Of a stretch of DNA of 22,062 nucleotides, positions 8,790 to 18,354 are shown in pieces. The position numbers and the translations under genes are program-made. Position 1 is the stretch's first letter; each line of letters opens with the position of its first letter. A model generated the notes under the pieces. It did not search any database. It was not told the origin of the DNA and was given only the letters and a program-made list of their open reading frames with translations. The DNA comes from Stephanodiscus triporus (Eukaryota; Bacillariophyta; Thalassiosirophyceae; Thalassiosirales; Thalassiosiraceae): assembly GCA_036939755.1 (NCBI GenBank), contig JALLAZ010000132.1:1-22062 (forward strand), given 5' to 3'.

Positions 8790-9359
8790 CAAGAAAGGAT
8801 TTTGATTGTTTTACAACATATTCTTCTGCTCTTTTTCTTTTTTGAACAAAGTGAGTGGGACTAATGCTCTCAGTACCGGATTTAGTTATGGCAACGGAGC
8901 AGGATGAAGGCTCAACGGTAGCATAGGAGTTAAGTCATGGCCACGGAGCGGGATGAACACTCATCAATAGCACAAAAGTTTATTTATGGAGGTGAAGTGG
9001 GATGAACACTCATTGGTAGCACAGGAGTTAACATATGGCCGTGGAGCAAGATGACCTTCATCAGTAGCACAGGAGTTAATGTATGGCCGTGGAGCAGGAC
9101 AAATGCTCTTTGATAGCACAGAAGACTCTTTATGGCTGTGAAGTGGGACAAGCATTCATCAGTAGCACAGGAATTTATCAATGGGGCATTCTTTTCAGGG
9201 CTAACAATAATGAAAGTAAGTCAGGCCCGGTTCACCTACCCGGCGTAAAACAAACCAATTAGACAAAATCAATTAGCTTCTTCAAAATCACAGGTGAATG
9301 ACTCATCAGCCCAACATGACCACACATAAAGGTTGTCTCTTGAAAGCACTCTAGTTATG
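8790..9359. other. Intergenic region carrying a minisatellite
   Basis: No gene is seen between the Cys-rich gene and the copia remnant. The region holds the 49-bp minisatellite at 8888-9181; the remainder is AT-rich unique sequence. Apparent short minus-strand frames across the minisatellite are translations of the repeat. Confidence 0.6.
8888..9181 (+). repeat. 49-bp minisatellite, six units
   Basis: The ATGG-anchored units start at 8888, 8937, 8986, 9035, 9083 and 9132, and a seventh ATGG occurs at 9181. The period is 49 bp, once 48. The consensus begins ATGGCCGTGGAGCAGGATGA and ends near AGCACAGGAGTTA. The copies are diverged by point changes. A 49-bp period is not a multiple of three, so the array is not coding. 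Confidence 0.88.
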
Positions 9360-11616
9360 CAATAATTATCATCCTATCAGAATTGCACCGTTTGCCGGTC
9401 ACGTTATCTATTCCAAAAACACACGAATCAAGAGAATTTCAGATACAGTACATTTCAAACACAAGTACAGAACTGTACCAACCTTAACGCCAGAGGACAC
9501 AACAGTGAAAGTGCTCAATGACCTGACACAAGTGCTAAAGGAAAGGTGAAATAAGTAGTGTACGGATGAAATGGACGCACTGCAACAAATCAACAAAGTC
9601 CTCAACAACATCCCAACCAAGGCAACCACAACAGAACAGAACAGAACAGAAGAGTTACCTTTGATTCAGCAGCAGGTGGCCAATGACATGCCAAATCCAA
9701 GGGTTGTCAAAGCAACGCCAACTCCAAGGGTGGCCAAAGAGACGCCAACTCTGATGGTGATCACAAAGAGGCCATCCAAATTGTTAGCAACAATAGACAA
9801 ACCAATACTCACCAAGGAGACGTCACAGAAGAAAGCAGCAACGCATACCCCAGAAAGACCACATTTGAAAGAATACCACAGAGGAGCCGAATGAACACTC
9901 ACCGACACAACCCAACCAAAAGAATCCAACTTATATATTATCCAGGCACAGGCAAGTATCTAAACTACCACCAATTGGATTTGAAACCCTAAACACAATA
10001 AAATATGGGGGGAATTGGCAGCAAACGAATTTGGACAACTGGTGCAAGGGCTATAGGATGGCAGAGTCAACGTCAACGGGATAAACACAATACATTTCGT
10101 AACAAAGAACAAATTCCCACATGACAGGCAAAATGACGTCACTTACGGCAGCTTCAGCTGCAACATGAAGCCCAACAAAACAGAGATGCACCAAACTAGG
10201 CTCACAGCAGGAGGCAACCGCATCAACTACCTGGAAGACGTCGGCAACCCAACAGCGGACATGACCCTTTTCCTATCTAAACACTCCAATGAAATTACCA
10301 GAATACATGCAACTCAAGATAACAGACATTCCTGATGAAATTATCAAACAATACAATCTATGTGAGCTCGCCTTCAGGGCATACCTTGCTTCCTTCATGC
10401 GACAGATGGGATATACATCCTGTAAAGCCGATCCTGACCTATGGTATAAAGCCGAGACCCGATCTAGCGATGGAAGTCGATACTACGCATATATTCTATG
10501 CTATGTGGATGACATTCTATGCATTCATGACGACCCCATGACCGTCCTTAACAGGATCAATGAGTATATGCCACTGAAGCCTGGCTCAGTGGGTGACCCT
10601 GACATTTATCTTGGCGCTAAGCTAAGACGGACCCGCCTCGATAACAATGTTTGGGCCTGGAGCTTAAGCCCATCCAAATATGTTGAACAGGCTGTAAAGA
10701 ATTGCCAGCAGCATCTGAAAGACAAACTCAATGCAAAGTATCAAGTTCCCGCTAGGGCTGACAATCCCTTCCCGGTGGACTATAAACCTGAATTAGATAC
10801 AAGTGACCCTCTTGACCCTGAGTATTCCTCCTTTTACCAACACCTAATTGGAGTTATGCGATGGATGGTAGAGCTTAGTCGCATTGACATCGCGACTGAG
10901 ATATCTCTCCTCTCCTCACATCTGGCATACCCTCGCGAAGGACATCTCGAGGCTGCATTGCATGTCATGGGATATTTGCACCTGAAGCACAATTCCCGCC
11001 TAGTCTTTGACCCGACATACCCACAGATTAATATGGATTTATTTCCTAAGTATGATTGGACCGAGTTCTACGGCAATGTCGAGGAAGCAATTCCACCAGA
11101 CATGCCTGAACCACTTGGTAAAGACCTTGATGTCCGCATGATGTGCGACAGTGACCATGCCGGAGAGCAGCGGACCAGGCGCTTGCGCACTGGTTTCCTT
11201 ATCTTCTGCAACATGGCTTTGATTGACTGGGTTTCCAAGCATCAAGCCACAATTGAGACCTCAGTTTTTGGTGCCGAGTTTGTTGCTATGAAGCACGGCA
11301 TTAAGAAGTTGAGGGGACTGCGGTATAAACTCCGCATGATAGGTATTCCTTTGACAGGACCCTCTACATATTTGGGGATGACAAATCCCAAGTGACCAAT
11401 TCAACTAGACCTGAATCAACATTGAAAAAGAAATGCAACTGTATCTGTTATCATGCAGTTAGAGAGTCAGTCACAATGGGCGAATCAGCAATGACCCATT
11501 TCAAAACTGGTTTTAACTTATCAGACATTATGACCAAAGTGGCACATGGCAATAAACGCCACAGACTTGTTGGTGGCATCCTTTATGATATATATGATGA
11601 CTATCCTTCGCAATGA
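9360..11616 (+). pseudogene. Degenerate Ty1/copia-type retroelement polyprotein (linker, RT, RNase H)
   Basis: This is a broken pol fragment without gag, protease or integrase catalytic core. From about 9360 the linker reads 'RISDTVHFKHKYRT' then 'TLTPEDTTVKVLND', interrupted by two stops near 9547-9556. The Pro/Thr-rich linker 'MDALQQINKVLNNIP' then 'PRVVKATPTPRVAK' follows at 9571-9894. The RT N-terminal part reads 'ELAANEFGQLVQG' and 'HQTRLTAGGNRINY', with an internal stop and frameshift, up to 'TPMKLPEYMQLKI' near 10290. A 368-codon frame (10289-11395) carries the RT active-site box CYVDDIL and the conserved 'YLGAKLRRT', 'SLLSSHLAYPREGHLEAALH' and RNase H 'CDSDHAGEQRTRRLRTG' stretches. 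A frameshift near 11370 moves the RNase H tail to 11392-11616, ending '...LSDIMTKVAHGNKRHRLVG'. Stops, frameshifts and an internal deletion near 10275 show that it is dead. Family and motif order are from general knowledge of copia pol. Confidence 0.85.
10289..11395 (+). mobile_element. Longest intact frame of the copia remnant (RT C-terminal half and RNase H)
   Basis: Listed separately because it is the only sizeable uninterrupted frame. It holds the YVDD catalytic box near residue 74, the 'KADPDLWYK' and 'SVGDPDIYLGAKL' blocks, and the DSDHAG motif of RNase H near residue 287. The upstream catalytic half of RT is largely missing: the usual Tyr-Gly-Leu segment between the 'TPM...EYM' block and 'AFRAYLASF' is absent. 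The frame therefore cannot encode an active enzyme. Confidence 0.8.
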
Positions 11617-11915
11617 TGGCAAGACCTGCCAATCCCAATTGCCTGATCTTGAGGGGACTGAGGAAATATGCTCATCTGTGGGCGAGTGGGGGGAGCGATT
11701 CTCCCGCCCTCGCGTACGAAACCCGAATCAATTTTGATGAGAAAGAGGCAGAATCTGACAGGTGATTCTGCCCGCCCGTATGAACCTTGTACCGGAGTGG
11801 GCACATGTCAGACGGAGTGGGTCCGTGCCAGGCAAGGACCCGAACATGTCGCCTCTCCTTCAACGTGATAGTTCAACAGAACCACCAAAAGCATAGCTTA
11901 TAATTCTCATAACTG
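11617..11915. other. Spacer between copia remnant and helicase remnant
   Basis: About 300 bp with no gene. A purine-rich GAGGGGACTGAGGAAA at 11652-11667, just after the pol stop, could be a polypurine tract, but I found no long terminal repeat with TG...CA ends and no matching copy upstream of the element. A local inverted motif, GAATCTGACAGGTGATTC, lies near 11751-11768. Confidence 0.35.
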
Positions 11916-13433
11916 TTATTTAGACCATGATGAATAGGGGTAGGGCTTCCGCGTGACCTCCCCGGCCAAGGCCATTAGTCTATTGTAATATCCATGCCCT
12001 GATATAATATCTTGAAGGACAAGTGGTTCTTTGAGTACCCCGTCCGGTTCTGAACCTGTGATTGACCCCTGTGCTGCTTTCATTGAATTGGTGTACACAA
12101 TAGTCTTTAGGTCAGTTTCGAATTCATAGTCGGAGGCGATGCATTTGTATACAGAGGATGACCGTACTCCACCAATTATGGCATCAAAGTAAATCGTCCT
12201 TCGGGAGAGTTCAAGCCAAAAGATTTCATCAGGAGTATGGTCAAGCAGATTGCTGATGACCTTCTGATCCTCAACCTGAAAGGTGGCCCACATTGCAACA
12301 ATGTTACACGGGGACCGCATCATAGCATGTAACTGTTCAATGAATGTAATGGCTGTCCGAAAGTCAGGCCGGAACAAGCGGCCATCCTGATTGACAGTAT
12401 GTGCCTCGTCAATGCAGATGAGATGCAAAAAGCCATGACAAGCAAGGGAGGATAAGAACCAAAACCATGGCGATGTCTCAAGCTCAAGAAGAGACTGTGG
12501 GGAAGCATATAGAAATATGCTTATGGCATCGGCCTCGGCTGGATGGAGTGACTCTAGCTGTTTACAACGATTTGATACAATTCTCGTAATTGGTGCTCTT
12601 ATTGACTTGGTCACTATCAAGACCAACTAGTGGAACCATCGACAAAGTCACACTGGCGAGCAACTATCCAGCGGTGAGTGGGATTGTGGATTTCTGGATC
12701 CGGTCTTAGCAACCACATAAATCAACTGATTATTGGAAAAGGCAAGGCGGTGGATTGCTCTAACCTGGAACTCGTGGGGATGACAAATCGCCAATCATCA
12801 AGCATTGCCTTTCGAATCCAATCTTCATGTTCGGGCTCAATACCAAGACACGCAGGTGTCGCTACACTGGCGCCAAGTAGTTCGCGTCAGGAAGAAGCGG
12901 TGATACAAGCATAAGGGGTGAGCTGGGTCCCAGGGACAGTTGCACCCTCTGACATCTCAGTGTCGCTGTTGTGGTGGTCTGGAGAGGATTGTTCATGCTG
13001 TTGTTCCAACTCGCTTTGGCTGTCAATTAAATCATCTGTAGAAGGTCCAAGGCGAAATCTAACCCCACGGGAAGTTTGGAATTTGTCGCCGTCTTCGAGA
13101 GGAGGAATCGCTCCGAGCTCGCATGGAGGCTCTTGCACAAGAAGAGTTCAGAGCCCTACTTCTTGTGCGCGGTGCCATGACAGAGAACATGTTCTGATCA
13201 GGGATGGGGGACGACACGTCAATGTTGTTGTTGTTAACAGCATTGTGGTGACTAAGGCCAGACAGATCGTCGTCATCGTCCACCACATCATCGACATCAC
13301 CGTCACTTGAAAAGTCAGGGGCATCATAAACACCCCCCCACGTCTCGCAATGGGATTGGTGCAGATCGGCGGGGGTGTAGCCTTCATCCGCAATGTCGCT
13401 GCTGTGGATGGAGTTGCCATCATCAGTCATCAT
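11916..13433 (-). pseudogene. Decayed RecQ-like SF2 helicase
   Basis: Read 5' to 3' on the minus strand, the N-terminal region (from the MM at 13433) is acidic and low-complexity ('VDDVVDDDDDLSGLSHH'). After a frameshift it continues at 13138-12887 ('LEDGDKFQTSRGVRFRLGP'). A second shift precedes the Q-motif-like 'PHEFQVRAIHRLAF' at about 12780-12738, followed by 'LIYVVAKTGS' leading into Walker A. There one base is missing (12690-12695): the frame changes from TGS to RNP, and the KST-type continuation lies in another frame. An in-frame TAG follows near 12672, then 'VTLSMVPLVGLDSDQVN'. A last shift near 12590 opens the 711-bp frame 12626-11916 with the DEAH box ('ICIDEAHTV', 12410-12399), a motif III-like 'MWATF' and the motif IV region 'IVYTNSMKAAQGSI'. 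Motifs V and VI are absent. Four or more independent lesions make it a pseudogene. Confidence 0.8.
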
Positions 13434-13439
13434 AGTCGG

Positions 13440-13569
13440 CGCTTGTCGGCAGCGCTTGCTAGCAACGCTCGTCAGCAACACTCATCGGTGGCGTTTGTCG
13501 GCCGCGTTTGTCGGCCGCGCTCGTCGGCGGCATTCGTTGACGGCACTCGTTGGCGGCGCTCGTTGGCGT
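13440..13569 (+). repeat. 13-bp minisatellite, ten units, at the 5' end of the helicase remnant
   Basis: Ten consecutive 13-mers without indels have the consensus CGCTCGTCGGCGG, varying mainly by C/T and G/A transitions. The array ends 7 bp from the likely minus-strand start codon of the helicase remnant (13433). A 13-bp period cannot be a stable coding repeat, so I treat it as 5' flanking or leader DNA. Confidence 0.85.
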
Positions 13570-14215
13570 TAAGTAATTGGCACAGTCTTGGAAGAGGGCG
13601 GAGGGGTTCATGTGAGAGGGGGGGGACAAGGAACTGCATCAGGGTGACATATAGGGCAAGAATTAGGAAAATATATTTCCTGTGATAGTACCCATGTAGT
13701 TCCCCACCTAACAAAATTAACTAGCGGTAATTTGGTTTTGTCACACCCCAAAAGCCATTGTTAAGTCGAGTCTTTGTGAGATCTCACTGTATGTACCTTA
13801 CTATCTTAGTGTAAGTTACATACTCTTTTTGGAGTAAAAATTACCGCGAGGCCTACTAGCTTTAAGAAGCGCTATCTAGTACAAGTGCATATTTGAGACA
13901 TAGGCATTTTTTTCTGCCTAATCTACCTGTAGGAACTCGTAAAATTGCCTATCCAGGTTATGTAGGTAGTGCTGCCGGCGTTGCTTGCCCGCCGGGCCGT
14001 TTTTTTCGTTGGGGTGCTCGGTCGGTCGGGTTTGCGGTTGGGAAAACAGAATTCAGAATTCCATCAACATCCATGGTCTCAATCGTCCGCGGAGGAGGGA
14101 CTCCGATCGTGCATTTACCCATCCGTCATCATTACAAATATTGTTTTGCGGTGCGCTCGACGATCATATTCGGAGTGTCACCCTCTCCTCCCCCCCCCCC
14201 CTCCCTCCCCCGCAG
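13570..14215. other. Intergenic region upstream of the PWWP/AT-hook gene
   Basis: No gene is recognised. It contains the candidate MITE at about 13720-13850 and, further on, a C-rich tract (14186-14210) followed by CGCAG at 14211-14215, which resembles a splice acceptor and may mark the 3' end of a 5'-UTR intron of the gene at 14349. Open plus-strand frames across 13893-14281 have no recognisable domain. Confidence 0.45.
13720..13850. mobile_element. Candidate MITE or other hairpin-rich element
   Basis: A perfect 10-bp inverted repeat, GCGGTAATTT (13724-13733) and AAATTACCGC (13838-13847), encloses about 104 bp. Inside are a perfect palindrome GTGAGATCTCAC (13776-13787) and a 13-bp inverted pair with one mismatch, GTATGTACCTTAC / GTAAGTTACATAC (13789-13801 and 13811-13823, 9-bp loop). 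CTAG flanks the outside on the left (13721) and a few bases beyond on the right (13856-13859). Small size, terminal inverted repeats and no coding capacity fit a MITE; copy number elsewhere is unknown. Confidence 0.4.
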
Positions 14216-14281
14216 ATGAGGTCCCTATTACCCGATGACAAACCGAAAATCCCATCGGAATTACAACGCGAACTAATATAA
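14216..14281 (+). other. Possible upstream ORF in the leader of the PWWP/AT-hook gene
   Basis: ATG directly follows the acceptor-like CGCAG and opens 21 codons (MRSLLPDDKPKIPSELQREL, then I and TAA). It lies 67 bp upstream of the main ATG at 14349 and would be in the mRNA if transcription starts upstream. A uORF here could dampen translation of the main frame. This is inference; the transcript start is not known. Confidence 0.25.
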
Positions 14282-14348
14282 TTAATATCACAACATTTAA
14301 CAACAACAACAACGGAGAAGGGACGACAAACGAAAAAAAAGAACAAAA

Positions 14349-17300
14349 ATGACGAGGAAGCGAGCGGGGGGGCATGCCGGCGCCGACGGCCACGTTCGCA
14401 TCCGTCGCACCGTATTGCGTCGAATCGTCTCCGATCGTCTCCAGGCGTTGCTACGGGGCGATTTTTACGTCAGCAAACACCTAGGACCGGAAGATTACGA
14501 CGATCTGGTGGAGGAGGTCCGGGCTATCGACGTCCCTCCCCCCCCTCCTCCCCCTGCCCCCGGGGGAAAGAACGGGAATTCTTCCGCCCCCTCCTCCTCC
14601 GTCGCGGCAGTCGTCGACGTTGGCAGCGTCGGCGACGTCGTTACGACGACTACGACTACTCCCTCCTCCTCCCTCACCCCCAACCTCGAGACGTTCGTTC
14701 AGCTCATCGCGGCGTCCATAATGATCGACGCGTCCATGCGCGGGGAAAACTCCGGCGAGTCAGACACCCGCACCATCAAGAAGAAGAAGAAGTTGCTCGC
14801 GTCGACGCTGCGCGGGCCGAGATTGTACGATTTTCGGAGAGAGGTCCTGAGGTTCGACAGGATCGTCAAGAACGATAGGGGGGTAGCAGTAGGAGGAGAG
14901 GGAGGCGAGGGCGGCGGCATCGACGACGACGACGACGACGAGATCGTGGATAGCGAGGAGAGCGAGGAGGAGGACTCCGACGACGAGGAGGAAAGCGACG
15001 ACGATAGCGAAGGGGGGGGGGGGAGCGAAAACCGAAACGACGACAATGACGAAGACAGGGAGAGGGGCCGAGGAGGGGAAAAGAAGGAGAAGAAGAAGAA
15101 GAAGAGGAAGAGGTGGGAGAAAACGGACGACTTGTCGTGTCCCACCACCACCGCGTCGTCGTCGCGCGGCGGGCAGCAGACGCGGCCGTCCCCCCCCCCG
15201 GCGGCGGTGGCGGATCGTCATTCGTCCGAGGGGGGGGAATCCTCCTCCGCAGAGGAGGACGAAGAGGATCGTAGACGAAGGGGATCGGTGGAGGAGGAGG
15301 AGAAGGAGGAGGAGGAGAAGGAGGAGGAGGAGGGCGATCGCTCGACCGCGTCCGATTCGGTCGCCACGTCCTCCGCGAATACGCCCTCGGGAGTCGACGA
15401 GAATTCGTCGACAATTGACGGCTTTTCCACGTCCGCCACGTCCTCGAGGCATCTTCATCACTCGAGGCATCACAAGAAGAAGAAGAGCGGCGGCAGCAGC
15501 TCGAGGAGGAGGGAGCGCAAACGATTGAAGAAGGAAAAACGACGTAAGAGAAGGGAGAAGAAGCTGAGGAAAAAGGAGAAGCGAAGGAAGGCGGAGAAAA
15601 GGTTGCTCCTTGCCGAGAAGGGCGGCAGCGGCGGTGGTAAGAAGCGGAAGAAGAAATCAGGAAATGACGACGAGATGTCCTCGGAGGATGCCACCACCGA
15701 TACCAGCGTCGACAGGGAGGACGGTCGCGAAGACAACGACGACGACGACAATCACGATTCCTACGACGACGACGGCGGCGATCGCGCGGACGGGACCGCG
15801 GAACGACGACGGCAACAACGACCGCGTAAGCGTCGCGGCAGAGGAGGTCGCGAATTCGACACGAGGCAGAAATTCGAAGAGCACAGGTCCGAATGGCTGG
15901 GTCGTATCCCCCGGGACGTCAAGTCGCGCTTCCGCGAGGGAGGATTCTCGAAGTGGGGGAAGGATTGGTTGCCGGTGTTGGAATTGGGCCCGTTCGACGT
16001 CGAGCCTGGACCGGTGAGGGATATGTGGTTCGACATGTTTCGCAACGTAAGTTTTTTTCGTAGGCTGGTGGGATGCACTTTATGCTTAATGTTTTTTTTC
16101 TTCATAAACACTATCCGGACAATTTATTTTGATAATGATGGTGCTCACCCATTATTTTTTCGATTTTCGAATCCATCCCCCCCCCCCCCCATTGGGCCAT
16201 CTTCCGTCCCATCAAACATTCCAGACCCAAGAGAATGGGCGCGATATGACACGCCTCGTCTTTTGGTACGGCGTCAAATTCGAGGATCGTGGTCAGGCCT
16301 ACTCGTTTTTGCCCGAGTCGAAAATCGTTCATTACGAGGAGGGAGAGCGCATGGGATACGGCAAAATGCCAAAGAAGATTCAGCAAAAAATCGACAAGAA
16401 TTCAAAGCTGACCAAGACTGAGGAGCAGATTCGTAGAGGTTTGATCGAGATCGAGTCGGACATGAAGAAGGACAAGAGTGAAAGGGTGGCGTGGATGATG
16501 CAATGGAAGGAGGATTTCGAGTATGCAGAGGAGGAGGAGGAGGAACTCAAGTCAAAGTTGGCGCGCTTTGTCGAGGAAGAGGATGCACCAAAAAAGAGAG
16601 GGCCTGGACGACCAAAGAAGGAGGAGGGCAAAGCCTCGGAAGTTTCTATAAAGAGGAAGCCTGGACGACCGAAGAAGTCTGCTGAGGTACCCTCTCTCGA
16701 TGAGGAGGATAGCGTGGCAAGGGCGAAGGAAAAGAAGAACTCTGTGGACGTATCACCTCTCGACGAGGATCATGGAGGAGCTACGAAGTCAAAGAAAAAG
16801 GGACCAGGCCGACCAAAAAAGCCAGACAAGGAAAAGGCCGAGCGAGCCGACGAGAAGGCCCTGGCCAAGGCAGCGGCGGCGTCGACGAAGGAGAAAGAAT
16901 CCACTGCCAAGAAATGGGCAGTTATAGATGGCGATCAAGAGTCGGAGATTGAGACGGAAGAAGACGAGGATGATAGGGATTATGACGACCACGTCGATAG
17001 TGGAGATGATATGGAAATCGACGTTGATGAAGACGGAAATGACTCCGATGCAGAAAGGGAAAACTCTGGCAAAAAGCGCAAGGCCATTTGTTCGAACGAA
17101 AAACCGAAGAAGAAGACGAAACTTTTCATGACCGACGAGGAGAAGATGATCGAAAAACGTGCTAAGGCAGCTGAATATAGACAGAGGAAAGCACGAGAAA
17201 AGGCGGAGGCGCAGGGACTTGAATACACAAAGGGTAAGGCGGGACGCAAATCGAAGGCGGCATTGTTAGAACTGGAACAGTTGAAATTCACAAAGTGTGA

Positions 17301-18354
17301 GGGTATATTCCTACCTATTATGAAACGGTTGGCACAGGCGAAGGATGATACCAATGCCAAGGTCGCGTTGAATTGCATAGATTCCATCACTGAAAATGTA
17401 GACCTGCTAACGCCACCGTTTTTGCGTGATTACTCATTGGGGATGTTGGTGAAATCAGTGCGAAAGACGTTTGAAGGTGTGTATCCGGAGGTGAGGGATT
17501 GTTGTAAACGCCTTACAGCAGAAATGAAAAGAGTGTATTCCGAAAAGGAAAATAAGGTTCCCGAAGATTTTGAGGCTATTAAGAACTATAAGTTCACACC
17601 CAATGTGAAGCAGGAGACATCTGAAGAGAAGGATGAGTCCGCCGCTGCTAATTACGCACTCGAATTAGACAAGTCAGAGAGGGTCATTGTGAAGTCTGAA
17701 AAAATTGCTATCAACTCAGTAAAGTTTGAAGTGGAACAGTCGACGCCCAGTCAACACAATTCTGAAATGAGCCTCTCCGAGTCAGCAACACGAAAAATGG
17801 CTAGTGCCACTTCCTCCGAATATCTTCCTAATGTGGTAACGACAGACCCACCTCAGTCAAGGCCAAAGAAGACTTTTTCCATCAAGGGCATGTTCGACAA
17901 GCCAAAGCCTGCAGATAAACCAACAATATCGGCCCCGATTGCGACCACGGTAACCTCGAGTCAGCCATCGCCCAAACCAAAATCTTTGCCATCGTGGGTA
18001 ACTGGCCCAGCAATGAAAAAGGAGGATTTTCACGAACAACACACGAAGGAGCGCGCCTTTGGCCTCGAATTTTTGGCCGATTCTGCATCGTCAGTGATGT
18101 CCACGGACAAGTTCGATCCTATCAGCGTATCCCAGTCGTTGGAGCTTGCAATATTCGCTGAGACTAAGCTTCGCGGTCGGGACTGGCACCAATATTGGGA
18201 AAAAATTCACGACGTCGTGGCCATGCTATCGCCAGGAAAGAACACGCGGAATACGATATTGCAAGGGATCATTAGTGGGGATTATCAAGAGCCTTCCGAA
18301 CTCGTGAAGTTGTCAAGACGAGAGATCCAGAGTTTGAATCAACTGAAGAGTTAA
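14349..18354 (+). CDS. PWWP-like / AT-hook / TFIIS-domain chromatin protein, 2 exons
   Basis: Exons 14349-16046 and 16225-18354 give about 1275 aa. The 178-bp intron is phase 0, with donor GTAAGT and an oligo-C tract before the acceptor CCAG. The ATG has an A-rich AACAAAAATGA context. Residues 1-70 are basic/helical. Residues 70-520 are low-complexity Asp/Glu, Ser and Lys/Arg runs. Residues 535-610 resemble a PWWP domain split by the intron: 'KDWLPVLELGPFDVEPG' before it and 'TRLVFWYGVKFEDRG' to 'YSFLPESKIVHYEEGE' after. Three AT-hooks with GPGRPKK or KPGRPKK cores lie at about residues 688, 709 and 756. Residues 912-1015 look like a TFIIS N-terminal/LEDGF-IBD-type helical bundle ('MLVKSVRKTFEGVYPEVRDC'). 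Residues 1175-1275 resemble the TFIIS central domain ('IFAETKLRGRDWHQYWEKI', 'NTILQGIISGDYQEPSELVK'). No zinc ribbon follows. A nuclear role in chromatin binding or transcription elongation is inferred; domain calls are by eye. Confidence 0.8.
16589..16821 (+). other. Three AT-hook motifs in the PWWP/TFIIS-like protein
   Basis: Plus-strand codons for KKRGPGRPKK (about 16589-16620), KRKPGRPKK (16651-16677) and KKKGPGRPKK (about 16792-16821) match the AT-hook core with flanking basic residues, known to bind the minor groove of AT-rich DNA. The first two are 21 residues apart, the third about 47 further on. A weaker 'KGKAGRKSK' follows near 17233. Confidence 0.85.

Noticed and set aside
8964..9181. 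Minus-strand frames with repeated 'NSCATDE/NECSS' words
   Set aside because: They only translate the 49-bp minisatellite, whose period is not a multiple of three.
8888..9181. CRISPR-like regular repeat array
   Set aside because: The units are contiguous and diverged, without unique spacers, and the genome is eukaryotic.
11617..11915. 3' LTR of the copia element
   Set aside because: No TG...CA-bounded block with a second copy on the 5' side (around 9200-9360) could be found by eye.
14495..15884. Several minus-strand frames of 70-240 codons opposite exon 1 of the PWWP/AT-hook gene
   Set aside because: They are antisense to GAC/GAG/TCC-type repeats and give poly-Leu, Ser or Val translations. 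The sense frame continues into recognisable domains.
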